A stretch of 64,000 nucleotides of DNA from Gloeobacterales cyanobacterium ES-bin-313 (GTDB taxonomy: Bacteria > Cyanobacteriota > Cyanobacteriia > Gloeobacterales > Gloeobacteraceae), in contig JACMLN010000105.1 of assembly GCA_014379585.1 (NCBI GenBank), forward strand, positions 17,808 to 81,807. The letters run 5' to 3'. Under the pieces are notes generated by a model. That model worked only from the letters and a program-made list of their open reading frames with translations. It made no database searches and had not been told where the DNA came from. Made by a program: the position numbers and the translations under genes. Within the stretch, counting starts at the first letter, position 1. The number at the start of each line of letters is the position of its first letter. Below are positions 45,254-53,434 of this stretch, piece after piece.

Positions 45254-46468
45254 TCAGTTGCTGATTTGACCACACATTACCCGGTCGTAAGCGCCAGAGA
45301 TCCGGTTGCTGACAGACTGTGGAGAGAAAAAAGTTTCACAACGCTGCCGTCCACGCTCGGCGAGTTGCTGGCGCATCTGAGGCGATTTCAGCAATCTGGA
45401 TAGAGCACTGGCTAGTGCCTGGATGTCATGGGCAGGAAAAACAACACCAGCATCGCCAATCACTTCGGGGATCGCTCCACTAGAAGAACCAAGTACAGGA
45501 ATTCCGGAGGCCATCGCCTCAATGAGTACAATTCCGAACTGCTCCATCCAAAAGCGAGTCGGGAGGCTGGGCAGAACCAAGACATCGACATCGTTGTATA
45601 GTCCAGGCATCTGGTTGGCATTTGCGTATGCTTTACCCTCCAGAAAATGTACTCTTTCCTGCAGCCCAAGTCTTCGGCACTCGAACATCAGGCGATCCCG
45701 CTCATAAGGATTGCCGTTATAAAGCAGATGGACATCCTTCTCCAGTTGGCTAGAGCGATGCAGGAGAGTAAAGGCTTCAAGTAGGTCAAACACTCCCTTC
45801 TCCCACACCAAACGGCCAGCAAACAAAATAATTGTCGAGTCTGGAGCAATATTGAGTTTGCGATGAAGTTGGTAGGTTTTTGGGCGCGGTTGAAAGTTTT
45901 CAAGACTAACAGCAGTGCCAATATAGGTGATGCGCTCAGGTTCGACACCTTCCAACTCCAGAGCCATTCGCGCTGTTTGTGATGCTACAAGAAAGTGATC
46001 AGCTGACTGACGCACGATTGCTTTTGCTTGTGCGAGTTTGCGGCCAAAGGGAGTTGTAGGTATATTTTCGTACAAAAAAGGAATATTCTCCCATACAGTA
46101 AGAATGACCTTGTGATTGAACTGCCGCTTCAGTTCGACCGCTTTCAGACTGTAACCCGAAAATGTTTCAGCGGTGTGCAAGATATCGTGATTCTGACAGA
46201 TCGCAGACATCCTGAGCGGCGAGTCAAAGGCACCAAAAAGGCGTAGTGCTGTCAATCTGGCGCGATTGCGCAGTTTGGAGGGCAGCAAGCGAATAAAATC
46301 GTCGCCATACCAAAGAGGCTGCGCCTTAATGTTTGCAGAACGAATAGGAAGTGCGCCCCTTGCATTACAAAAAAACGAAAACGAGAAGCGATCGAGTAAA
46401 GGCTGATATGAGGCCAGTTCTGGGTCGTTGAGGTTTGCGCCCCTAAGAAGGGCAACTCTCGTCTTCAT
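45254..46468 (-). CDS. Family 4 glycosyltransferase
   Basis: A 404-residue GT-B enzyme. The N-terminal domain holds HDILHTAETFSGYS. The C-terminal domain has ILFAGRLVWEKGVFDLLEAF, LVLPSLPTRFWMEQFGIVLIEAMASGIPVLGSSSGAIPEVI split over the donor-binding site, with the usual E-x7-E pattern. Probably transfers mannose, glucose or a related sugar from a nucleotide donor in envelope polysaccharide synthesis. It diverges from the GT2 gene at 46600. Confidence 0.9.
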   Translation of the reverse strand: MKTRVALLRGANLNDPELASYQPLLDRFSFSFFCNARGALPIRSANIKAQPLWYGDDFIRLLPSKLRNRARLTALRLFGAFDSPLRMSAICQNHDILHTAETFSGYSLKAVELKRQFNHKVILTVWENIPFLYENIPTTPFGRKLAQAKAIVRQSADHFLVASQTARMALELEGVEPERITYIGTAVSLENFQPRPKTYQLHRKLNIAPDSTIILFAGRLVWEKGVFDLLEAFTLLHRSSQLEKDVHLLYNGNPYERDRLMFECRRLGLQERVHFLEGKAYANANQMPGLYNDVDVLVLPSLPTRFWMEQFGIVLIEAMASGIPVLGSSSGAIPEVIGDAGVVFPAHDIQALASALSRLLKSPQMRQQLAERGRQRCETFFSPQSVSNRISGAYDRVMCGQISN

Positions 46469-46599
46469 TAGCCGTCAAATTATGGAGCAGTCAAACAACT
46501 ATATTTGAAGGTAAGGTGAGAAATCAAGTGCCGTCAAAGTTGCCCTAGCCATCTAGTGTGGGTGACAATCAAGGTCCAAGAGCCTTTCTATCTACACCA

Positions 46600-47538
46600 A
46601 TGTCGGTTACACCAATGTCGCCTCTCGTCCATATCCTCGTTCTCAACTGGAATGCCTATTCATACACCATTGAATGTGTACATTCCTTGCGCAGGCTCAA
46701 GTATGCAAACTATCGGATCGTTTTGATCGACAATGGCTCTACTGATAACTCTGAGCAGATATTACACCGTGAACTACCAGATCTGCCGTTGCTGCAGACA
46801 GGTGCAAACCTGGGGTACGCTGGCGGAAACAATTGTGGGATCAACTACGCTCTTGAACATGGGGCTGACTACATCTGGATTCTCAACAATGATACGCGAG
46901 TCGATTCTAATAGCCTTACTGCCTTGGTTGATGCCTTAGAGAGAAACCCAGATGCCGCTTTGGCAGGATCGAAAATATTTTATATGGATCGCTCCGAGCA
47001 TCTTGCTTATGCCGGTGCCGACATTGATTATCTGCGCGGCAAACTCTGTCACCGTGGGGTCAATGAAATAGACAACGGGCAATACGACAAGCTCGAAGCC
47101 GTTGACTTTGTTACAGGTTGTAGCCTCCTTGTGCGGGCTTCTTTGATCGAGAAAGTAGGTTTGATGAGCGAAGATTTTTTTCTCTACTGTGAAGATGTCG
47201 AGTGGAATCTCCGATTCCAAAAAGCTGGGTTTATTTGCCTATATGTGCCTAGTTCGCGCATCTGGCACAAAGAAAGCGGTTCAGCCGGGGGGCCTGAAAA
47301 CCCGAATGTTGTCTACTATGGTGCCCGCAACCGTCTCTACCTTTTTGAGCGCCATTTTCCACTATTGTCTCGAACAACTGCGACTGTTCGCTATTCTCTG
47401 TGGCATATCAAGTACCTTGTAACTGTCTACTTGCAAGAGCGAAAACGCTTTGGCGAAGTTTTTTCAGCCGTTTCCCAAGGATATAGAGACTACGTTGCTC
47501 GGGTAGTGGGATGCCGTCCTCAGCGCAACAGCAGATAG
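46600..47538 (+). CDS. Family 2 glycosyltransferase, paralogue of the one at 42975-43898
   Basis: A 312-residue GT2 enzyme with ILVLNWN, LIDNGSTDNSEQIL, NLGYAGGNN, WILNNDTRVDSNSL, VTGCSLLVRA and FFLYCEDVEWNLR. It matches the other GT2 protein along almost its full length. The start is uncertain: ATGs at 46600 and 46615 lie in a 15-base tandem repeat (TACACCAATGTCG twice), and an open frame reaches a GTG at 46558. Confidence 0.88.
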   Translation: MSVTPMSPLVHILVLNWNAYSYTIECVHSLRRLKYANYRIVLIDNGSTDNSEQILHRELPDLPLLQTGANLGYAGGNNCGINYALEHGADYIWILNNDTRVDSNSLTALVDALERNPDAALAGSKIFYMDRSEHLAYAGADIDYLRGKLCHRGVNEIDNGQYDKLEAVDFVTGCSLLVRASLIEKVGLMSEDFFLYCEDVEWNLRFQKAGFICLYVPSSRIWHKESGSAGGPENPNVVYYGARNRLYLFERHFPLLSRTTATVRYSLWHIKYLVTVYLQERKRFGEVFSAVSQGYRDYVARVVGCRPQRNSR

Positions 47539-47690
47539 ATTGTCATTAAGAGCATTCTTCCCGGCAAGTTGGTAATTCCCAATTATGTTTAGAGCAGCGA
47601 TTTACTTTCCTGATTGTGCCCACCGGAAGGTATTACGTTGGTGTTCCCTGCTCGAAGTAATATAAGTTAGCTGTCTTTGCAGTATTGCTT

Positions 47691-48734
47691 GTGCGTATTA
47701 CCTTCGCCATGCCCTTTTTGAATGTTACTGGTGGGAACAGAGTTCTTTTTGACTATGCTGATGCATTCCATAACCTCGGCCATCAAGTCACTGTTGTGCA
47801 CCCACTTTGGCCCTATCGCTTTCACTATAGCCGCCTACGCCAAATGCGTGTTTTTGTGCGCCATCTAATACAGGGAAATCGTGTTGACTGGTATCCTCTA
47901 AAAGCTCCCTTGGTGCAAGTTCCAAAACTTTCAAGTCCTTACTTGCCCGACGCTGACTTGATAATCGCTTGTGCATGGCCATCTGCCTACGACCTAGCTC
48001 GTCTTAGTCCGGCGAAAGGCAAACAGGTTTATTTCATTCATCATTACGAGATCGATAGTGGATCGAAAGAACAGGTCGATCCGACCTACAAGCTGCCTCT
48101 CCACCGCTTTACCGGTTGCGAGGCAGTGCGGCGAGAATTACTTGAGCGTTTCGGCAGCGATGCTCAAGTGATCCGCCATGGGGTCGATCTTACTTTATTT
48201 TTTCCAGAGGGTATCCCGCAAGCTTGGACTGTAGTGATGCCCTATCATCCAGATCTACGCAAAGGGGCTGCAGACGGTCTAGAAGCGCTAACTCATTTAC
48301 AAATCCGGCATCCCCAGTTGCGTGTTCGCCTGTTTGGCAGCAAAGCGCCTGTACAACTACCAGATTGGTGTAGCTTTCATACCCGTCCCAGTAATACTCA
48401 ACTGCGTCGGTTGTATTCGACCAGTGGTGCCTTACTCTATCCAAGCCGCTATGAAGGTTTCGGTCTGCCCCCTCTTGAAGCGATGGCATGCGGTTGTCCA
48501 GTTGTTAGCACTAAGGTAGGTGCTATTCCTGAATTCACCTCCGATGGGCGAGATGCTGTGTTGGTTGATTTCGGCGATATCGAGGGCATGATAGTCGGCC
48601 TTGAGCAAATACTCAGCGACGAGCAAACTCGTCGCTGCTATGTTGCTAAAAGCCTGGGTTGCGCCGCCGAAAACAGCACTGTACATTCAGCTAAGAACTT
48701 TGAGCAAGCACTCGAACAGTTGCTAGCCAGGTGA
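47691..48734 (+). CDS. Family 4 glycosyltransferase
   Basis: A 347-residue GT-B enzyme. It begins RITFAMPFLNVTGGNRVLFDYADAF, has YFIHHYEIDSG and VIRHGVDLTLFFP, and a donor-binding domain with LLYPSRYEGFGLPPLEAMACGCPVVST, carrying the E-x7-E signature. Presumably acts in the same envelope polysaccharide pathway as its neighbours. The GTG at 47691 is preferred to a TTG at 47685; neither has a clear ribosome site. The 150 bases upstream show nothing. Confidence 0.9.
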   Translation: MRITFAMPFLNVTGGNRVLFDYADAFHNLGHQVTVVHPLWPYRFHYSRLRQMRVFVRHLIQGNRVDWYPLKAPLVQVPKLSSPYLPDADLIIACAWPSAYDLARLSPAKGKQVYFIHHYEIDSGSKEQVDPTYKLPLHRFTGCEAVRRELLERFGSDAQVIRHGVDLTLFFPEGIPQAWTVVMPYHPDLRKGAADGLEALTHLQIRHPQLRVRLFGSKAPVQLPDWCSFHTRPSNTQLRRLYSTSGALLYPSRYEGFGLPPLEAMACGCPVVSTKVGAIPEFTSDGRDAVLVDFGDIEGMIVGLEQILSDEQTRRCYVAKSLGCAAENSTVHSAKNFEQALEQLLAR

Positions 48735-48772
48735 TCTCGACAAAATTGGATTTAGGAGATATCCACCAGCAG

Positions 48773-49276
48773 CTACTTAAAGTAACCAACCACATCAACA
48801 ACTAACCAGGCACTAGCATTGTTGAGTTGGACATTAAGATCGCCAGTTGCACAAGATGTTGTGCAAACTGGTACGGCGATGCCGTTGGCAATATTAAAGC
48901 CAGGAAGATTGGCAAAGTTAGAAATACTGGCTGCGGGTATTGTTGTGCCCACTGGCCATGCCTGCAAATCTCCAATAGTACTTGGCGCAACAACCACAAA
49001 ATTAAAGAAAACCGATTTGGCATCCGTTGGGATTCCGCAGCCTGAACTTGTTCCCCCTTGGCTACTGTAGTTGGCAGTTGGACCACCAGAATTCACCGTG
49101 ATTGTGCGTGGTACGCCACTGGTAAGAGTACCGCCAGCATTGCGAGTGTCAACGATCCGGCAGGGGGCGATCGGTGTGAAGAGCAAGCCAGTTTGTGCTG
49201 AAGCGGCAGGAGAGGTGCATACGACCGCAGTTGCGGCAATTCCCAATAAAACGAAGCAGCGGTTCGTGGAAAGCAT
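48773..49276 (-). CDS. Secreted protein with PCRIVDTR/VVDVVGYF domain
   Basis: A 167-residue exported protein: signal peptide ending near ASA-Q at 24-28, then a beta-rich domain opening LLFTPIAPCRIVDTRN and closing LNVQLNNASAWLVVDVVGYF. This pairing is a recurrent extracellular module, which I recall from actinobacterial and acidobacterial secreted proteins and adhesins. Four Cys residues (PC, GCG, VCTTSC) could form disulfides. The whole mature protein is this one module. It sits at the edge of the glycosyltransferase island. Confidence 0.75.
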   Translation of the reverse strand: MLSTNRCFVLLGIAATAVVCTSPAASAQTGLLFTPIAPCRIVDTRNAGGTLTSGVPRTITVNSGGPTANYSSQGGTSSGCGIPTDAKSVFFNFVVVAPSTIGDLQAWPVGTTIPAASISNFANLPGFNIANGIAVPVCTTSCATGDLNVQLNNASAWLVVDVVGYFK

Positions 49277-49561
49277 AAACGAACTTTTCCTTAAAGGTGG
49301 TTGGAGGAACGAACCAGTTGATTATAAGTAATTTTTTTGCATAAAAGCAGCTGATGACTGGCGAGATCAACAAAATCCGAAGAGAGATCACCCTTCACCC
49401 CTCCAATCTCTTGGATTTATAAGTACTCTAGTTAATAAAGCTGGCCTGATTGCCAGGATCATTGCCAATGCACTGCAGCTGAATTGATGTTTAGATACTG
49501 AATATGCACCCACATCAAATTCCTATCCCGTGGTCGCTGCTCGCTATTTGGAATACACGCC

Positions 49562-50101
49562 ATGCTGGAAATCGAGAAGAAATATCAAATCCCTGCTGTT
49601 GCGCTTTTGGATCTGCGCAGCCATCTAGTGGCTTTGTATGGCGAGCCGAAAGCTTTACGAGAAGAAGATTTTCACGGTTTTACCAATGGGGAAGGCAATT
49701 ATCTGCGTCTTCGTCGCAGTGGGGCAAAAGTCCTGCTCATTGCGAAGGGGCCAACTACCCTCAGTGCCGATGGCATTCGAAGCCGCCAAGAAGTCGAAGT
49801 TGGACTTGCTCCCGAAGTTTTTGACCAAGCGCGTACCCTCGTGCAGTTGCTCTGCACCGAGAAACTTCCGGCGGTTCAACGCGAGCGACTCGTCTGGAAC
49901 ATCCCAGAAGGGGGCGAAGTGGTTATGGATTTTTTGGACGCATTGCCCGCCGAGGTGTTTGTCGAAGTCGAAGTACTAGGCACGGATCAGCCCGCTGCTC
50001 TGGAGAAATTGCGTCATTTGGAACTGGTGCTTGGCCTCAATCCTGAATGGCAGGAAACCCGCAGCTATGCCCGGATTCTTCAAGACCTGGGTCTCACTTG
50101 A
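49562..50101 (+). CDS. CYTH-domain protein (class IV adenylate cyclase / triphosphatase-like)
   Basis: A 179-residue CYTH tunnel-fold protein. The signature ExExK is MLEIEKKY at the N-terminus; NYLRLRRSGAKVLLIAKGP, RQEVEVGL, RERLVW and FVEVEVLG supply the alternating charged residues lining the tunnel. Family members hydrolyse triphosphate compounds (inorganic or thiamine triphosphate) or make cAMP; sequence alone does not decide. Upstream of cp12 by 110 bases on the same strand. Confidence 0.85.
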   Translation: MLEIEKKYQIPAVALLDLRSHLVALYGEPKALREEDFHGFTNGEGNYLRLRRSGAKVLLIAKGPTTLSADGIRSRQEVEVGLAPEVFDQARTLVQLLCTEKLPAVQRERLVWNIPEGGEVVMDFLDALPAEVFVEVEVLGTDQPAALEKLRHLELVLGLNPEWQETRSYARILQDLGLT

Positions 50102-50211
50102 GGCAAATCAGCAATGCCCAAGAAAATGTTATGAATGGAGAGTATGCTCTTTGCGTCAGTCATACTGAGTTTAAGACGTACCAATTCCGTTCTGACCAGG
50201 AATAAAAAACT

Positions 50212-50439
50212 ATGGCTACTGATTTCACCAAGTTGATTGAAGAAGAAAAGGCTGAAGCCAAGGAAATCTGCGACATCAATGGCAAAGATTCTCCTCACTG
50301 TGCTGCTGCATGGGATGCAGTGGAAGAAGTTCAAGCGGCGGCTTCACACCAGAAGACCAAGGCACCTGCAAAAAACTCTTTGCAAGTCTACTGCGAAGAC
50401 AACCCTGAAGCGGCAGAGTGCCGAATCTACGAAGACTAA
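50212..50439 (+). CDS. cp12: Calvin-cycle regulator CP12
   Basis: A 75-residue, largely disordered protein that bridges GAPDH and phosphoribulokinase in the dark, switching off carbon fixation. Both redox cysteine pairs are present: Cys20 and Cys30 around DINGKDSPH, and Cys61 and Cys70 in the C-terminal segment ending CRIYED that binds GAPDH. The AWDAVEEVQAA motif after Cys30 is conserved in CP12. AGGAA precedes the ATG and a terminator follows directly. Confidence 0.97.
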   Translation: MATDFTKLIEEEKAEAKEICDINGKDSPHCAAAWDAVEEVQAAASHQKTKAPAKNSLQVYCEDNPEAAECRIYED

Positions 50440-50460
50440 CGACTTCGTCGCCCATTCAGC

Positions 50461-50490
50461 AAAAAAGCAGGTGTTCAACCTGCTTTTTTA
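50461..50490. terminator. Bidirectional rho-independent terminator
   Basis: AAAAAAGCAGGT and ACCTGCTTTTTT form a perfect stem around GTTCA (GCAGGT 50467-50472, ACCTGC 50478-50483). It ends cp12 on the plus strand and, by its A run, the convergent 58-residue ORF and petN on the minus strand. Confidence 0.92.
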
Positions 50491-50495
50491 TTGGG

Positions 50496-50672
50496 TCAAC
50501 GCCGACGCTTCTTACCGGTTTTTGGCAGTTTTGGCGGAGGCGTAACCGGGAGAAGGGTCTTTTTCTTGCGGCGACGCCAGTCTCGAAACTCATTAAAAGT
50601 TAAGTAGACAACGCCCCCGGTAATTCCCAACAGTAGGACAAAAAGAACGATGACAAGGACTTGTTCAGCCAT
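50496..50672 (-). CDS. Small single-span membrane protein downstream of petN (58 residues)
   Basis: Begins MAEQVLVIVLFVLLLGITGG, one transmembrane helix, then VVYLTFNEFRDWRRRKKK and a basic Pro-rich tail ending GKKRRR. The very basic C-terminus should face the cytoplasm or bind an acidic partner. No family recognised. Its ATG lies in the duplicated segment derived from the end of petN, and it precedes the terminator shared with cp12. Position suggests cotranscription with petN. Confidence 0.65.
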   Translation of the reverse strand: MAEQVLVIVLFVLLLGITGGVVYLTFNEFRDWRRRKKKTLLPVTPPPKLPKTGKKRRR

Positions 50673-50765
50673 GACTGGTGCCTAAAATCCGTTGCGACCC
50701 GAGACGACTTTTGAATTCTTGGACTGTCATGGCTGGTGCCTAAAATCCGTTGCGACCCCAGACCA
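50670..50765. repeat. Partial duplication of the petN 3' end
   Basis: The 38-base segment 50728-50765, covering the last codons and stop of petN plus the following CATG, recurs at 50670-50707 with three mismatches, period 58. The shared core is CTGGTGCCTAAAATCCGTTG plus GCGACCC. The copy at 50670 is only a fragment: it carries the coding bases for the last few PetN residues but no gene. Confidence 0.9.
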
Positions 50766-50826
50766 CCATAGCGATCGAACCGACGAAGAAAACCATGAGG
50801 GCGACCCAAGCAACTGTAACAATCAT
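50740..50826 (-). CDS. petN: Cytochrome b6f complex subunit PetN
   Basis: A 28-residue single-helix subunit of the cytochrome b6f complex. It reads MIVTVAWVALMVFFVGSIAM then VVWGRNGF. The AW-ALMV core and the VVWGR-G ending are diagnostic of PetN, whose usual length is 29. It is divergent from psaD, the two starts being about 155 bases apart. The 3' end is partly duplicated downstream at 50670-50707. Confidence 0.93.
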   Translation of the reverse strand: MIVTVAWVALMVFFVGSIAMVVWGRNGF

Positions 50827-50981
50827 TGGTCAACATTTGTAAACGATATCCACTCATCATGCCATAGAGCGAAAGACAGCAACAGTCAGCTTTGGGATTG
50901 ACACATTTCTTCACGCATCTGGCCATTCATAAACTCTAGTGAGTAGATATGATGATTCCCAGACGATCGGGAGAATCTCTG

Positions 50982-51416
50982 ATGGCAGAAGTAAAAGAAA
51001 TACCCTTTGGTGGTAGCACCCCCCTCTTTGGTGGTAGCACTGGTGGTTTGTTGCGCAAAGCACAAATTGAAGAGAAGTATCTCATCGTCTGGAATTCAAA
51101 AGAAGAGCAGGTTTTTGAGATGCCCACAGGTGGAGCCGCAACCATGGTCGCTGGCACCAACGTTCTCTACCTAGCCCGCAAAGAGCAATGCCATGCCCTG
51201 CACCGCCAACTGATCGCTGGATTTAAGATCCGCGATTCAAAGATCTATCGGGTGTTTCCCGATGGTGAACAGGTGCTTATTTTTCCGATGGACGGTGTCG
51301 CTTCTGAGCGTGCCAACCCAGGCCGCGAGAAGGTTGGCTACGTCCCCCGCAAAATCGGTGACAACCCCAATCCGATCGACGTCAAGTTCACGGGTCGTAG
51401 CACCCATGATGTCTAG
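50982..51416 (+). CDS. psaD: Photosystem I subunit II (PsaD)
   Basis: A 144-residue stromal-side subunit that docks ferredoxin on photosystem [55 protein letters not shown] and the C-terminal [10 protein letters not shown] match the family. The ATG at 50982 has GGGAG eight bases ahead. An oddity is [12 protein letters not shown]: the DNA CTTTGGTGGTAGCAC occurs twice, where other PsaD proteins have one copy. A TTGACA element lies at 50898. Confidence 0.97.
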   Translation: MAEVKEIPFGGSTPLFGGSTGGLLRKAQIEEKYLIVWNSKEEQVFEMPTGGAATMVAGTNVLYLARKEQCHALHRQLIAGFKIRDSKIYRVFPDGEQVLIFPMDGVASERANPGREKVGYVPRKIGDNPNPIDVKFTGRSTHDV

Positions 51417-51475
51417 GCTCTGACACTGCAACGATTCCCTTACAATGGAACAAAGCCTTGTCAGGGAGTCCTGCT

Positions 51476-51733
51476 GTGAGCACCAAAGTCGAAATTTATA
51501 CCTGGAACTCTTGCCCTTACTGTATTCGAGCAAAATCCCTGCTGAATTCGAAAGGTGTACAGTTTACCGAGTACGCCATTGACGGGGATGAGTCTGCCCG
51601 CGACAACATGGCAATGCGCTCTAGCGGTCGCCGTAGCGTACCCCAGATCTTTATCGATGATGTCCATATCGGTGGCTGTGATGATATCCATGCCTTGGAG
51701 CGCGCAGGAAAGCTTGATCCATTGATCAAATGA
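51476..51733 (+). CDS. grxC: Glutaredoxin 3
   Basis: An 85-residue dithiol glutaredoxin that reduces disulfides and mixed disulfides with glutathione. The active site CPYC is Cys13/Cys16 in YTWNSCPYCIRAK; RRSVPQIFIDDVHIGGCDD gives the cis-Pro and glutathione-binding residues. The start is GTG at 51476, with GGGAG seven bases ahead. Its stop overlaps the gshB start as ATGA, a functional operon with the enzyme that makes glutathione. Confidence 0.96.
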   Translation: MSTKVEIYTWNSCPYCIRAKSLLNSKGVQFTEYAIDGDESARDNMAMRSSGRRSVPQIFIDDVHIGGCDDIHALERAGKLDPLIK

Positions 51734-52707
51734 AGATTCTTTTTGTTGTCGATCCGCTCGAAAAGCTGCAACCCGGTCATGATACGAGCGTCGCGCTGAT
51801 GCAGGCTGCCCAGCGCTCTGGCCATCAAGTTTGGATTGCCGAAGTTGGGGATCTGCAAATTCAGGAGCATCGCGCTTTTGCGAAGATGAAGGCAATCACC
51901 TTGCTAGACAGCAAGAAACCTTTTTACGCAGTTCACCAGAGCCTCTTCGCTCCCTTGAGCACCGCTGACGCGATCTGGATGCGCAAAGATCCGCCTGTGA
52001 CCCCCGATTACATCTGGGCGACCCAAATCCTTGACTTAGTGGATGTGGGGCGTTCGGATGGCAAAACCACTGTCGTATTGAATGGTCCCCGTGGGTTGCG
52101 CGAATGCAATGAAAAAATTTACGCTCTCCATTTTCCGACCCTGACTCCTGAAACCATCGTCTGCCGCCATCGCCAGGAGATTTTGGACTTTGTTGCCCAC
52201 CATCAAAAAGCGGTGATTAAACCACTAGATGGCAAGGGTGGCGAAGGCATCTTTATGCTCTCCCAGGCAGATCGCAACATCAACGCGATCATTGAAATGA
52301 GCACCCAGTATGGCCAGCGCCATGTGATGGTGCAGCGCTATCTTCCAGAGTCCCGCCAAGGGGACAAGCGCATCTTACTCTTGGAGGGAGAACCGATTGG
52401 GGCTGTGCTCCGTATCCCTCGTGAGGACGATCTGCGCGGCAATATGGCGGCTGGGGGACGGGTTGCGAAGACAAGTCTCACCGAGCGCGAAGAGAAGATC
52501 TGCCGCATTCTTGGTCCTCGACTTGTTGCCGACGGGCACTACTTTGTAGGGATCGATGTGATCGGCGATTACCTGACGGAGATCAATGTCACCAGCCCAA
52601 CGGGTATCTGTGAAATTGACATTCTCGATGGCGTGGTTTTAGAGGATACTGTGATGAATTGGCTGGACAAGTTCGTGGCAACTGCCCAGAAGATCAGCAT
52701 CTACTGA
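51730..52707 (+). CDS. gshB: Glutathione synthetase
   Basis: Ligates glycine to gamma-glutamylcysteine with ATP. A prokaryotic ATP-grasp enzyme of 325 residues with VIKPLDGKGGEGIFML (ATP loop), PESRQGDKRILLLEGEPIGAVLRIP, and DVIGDYLTEINVTSPTGICEI (metal ligands). Translationally coupled to grxC. Confidence 0.97.
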   Translation: MKILFVVDPLEKLQPGHDTSVALMQAAQRSGHQVWIAEVGDLQIQEHRAFAKMKAITLLDSKKPFYAVHQSLFAPLSTADAIWMRKDPPVTPDYIWATQILDLVDVGRSDGKTTVVLNGPRGLRECNEKIYALHFPTLTPETIVCRHRQEILDFVAHHQKAVIKPLDGKGGEGIFMLSQADRNINAIIEMSTQYGQRHVMVQRYLPESRQGDKRILLLEGEPIGAVLRIPREDDLRGNMAAGGRVAKTSLTEREEKICRILGPRLVADGHYFVGIDVIGDYLTEINVTSPTGICEIDILDGVVLEDTVMNWLDKFVATAQKISIY

Positions 52708-52744
52708 TTTTCCGCAGCATTCGATTCGCCCCAGGGAGGTCAGC

Positions 52745-53053
52745 ATGTTACACCGCAAGATTTACCAACTCGTCCGCGAAGGCACTGAAACCTGGATTTA
52801 TCTTCGAGATCAAGGACGTTGGTTAGAGCGCGCGAGGATCCTCGACATCGAAGGTGATCTTGTGACCGTCCACTACCAGACAGAAGACGAAGACGAAATC
52901 TGTTCCTGGGAAGAGATGATCCGCCTGGAGAGTATCGGCTCAGTCACCCGTCGCCTCTCCTCGGTTCCTAAAGGCAAAACCAGCCCCAACGACATCCTCA
53001 CTTCTGACGACTGCCCCGACGCTGAGAAAATTCAAGATCGGTTAATCGACTAG
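52745..53053 (+). CDS. Conserved cyanobacterial protein (DUF6679-like)
   Basis: A 102-residue acidic protein, MLHRKIYQLVREGTETWIYL at the start, then RARILDIEGDLVTVHYQTEDEDEICSWEEMIRLESIGSV in the middle. I recognise this as a family nearly universal in cyanobacteria and, to my knowledge, uncharacterised (DUF6679 from memory). The beta-rich part resembles a small SH3/Tudor-like barrel. AGGGAGG precedes the ATG. Confidence 0.82.
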   Translation: MLHRKIYQLVREGTETWIYLRDQGRWLERARILDIEGDLVTVHYQTEDEDEICSWEEMIRLESIGSVTRRLSSVPKGKTSPNDILTSDDCPDAEKIQDRLID

Positions 53054-53430
53054 CGCCCAAAGTGTTGTTTCACGACATCCAAGCGCGAGCAGTTCCAATA
53101 GTCGATATGTGAAACAATCAAGTTCTGGTCATCCAACTGCAATTCGCTCCAACCTGAAATGGCAATCGGTGGTTTCCAGGGCAAGGGCGCTTTCCAGTGC
53201 AATGTCCACTGGGTTTTGATTGTGTTTTCTTGGCGCTCAATGGTCTCAAGATCGATGCGCGGCGTATCGAACCACTGCGCCATCCAACCGATCATCTGTC
53301 GATAGCGCGCAACCCCATAAAAGCGATTGAGTGGGTCTTCAAAGTAGACATTTTCGGCATAAATCTCGTAGGTCTGATCTTTCGGAAAGCGCCGATAGTC
53401 TTCGCTGAGAATAGCAACAATCGGATCCAT
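53050..53430 (-). CDS. DUF2358 (NTF2-like) protein
   Basis: A 126-residue protein with the pattern of the plant/cyanobacterial DUF2358 family: ILSEDYRRFPKDQTYEIYAENVYFEDPLN, YGVARYRQMIGWMAQWF and ISHIDYWNCSRLD-type ending (VSHIDYWNCSRLD). An NTF2-like fold is likely; no activity known. The ATG at 53430 follows the stop of the MBL gene by four bases, so the two are cotranscribed. It overlaps the end of the opposite gene by four bases. Confidence 0.85.
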   Translation of the reverse strand: MDPIVAILSEDYRRFPKDQTYEIYAENVYFEDPLNRFYGVARYRQMIGWMAQWFDTPRIDLETIERQENTIKTQWTLHWKAPLPWKPPIAISGWSELQLDDQNLIVSHIDYWNCSRLDVVKQHFGR

Positions 53431-53434
53431 CTGC

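Noticed and set aside
44997..45269. Plus-strand open frame of 90 codons
   Set aside because: Ser/Thr/Arg-rich with no motif or ribosome site; it is antisense to the membrane-like remnant.
49504..49979. Two further plus-strand frames over the CYTH gene
   Set aside because: They are frame shadows; only the 49562 frame carries the ExExK motif and the charged CYTH strands.
50674..50730. Tiny minus-strand frame after petN starting MTVQEFKSRLG
   Set aside because: It exists only because of the partial petN duplication and has no separate support.
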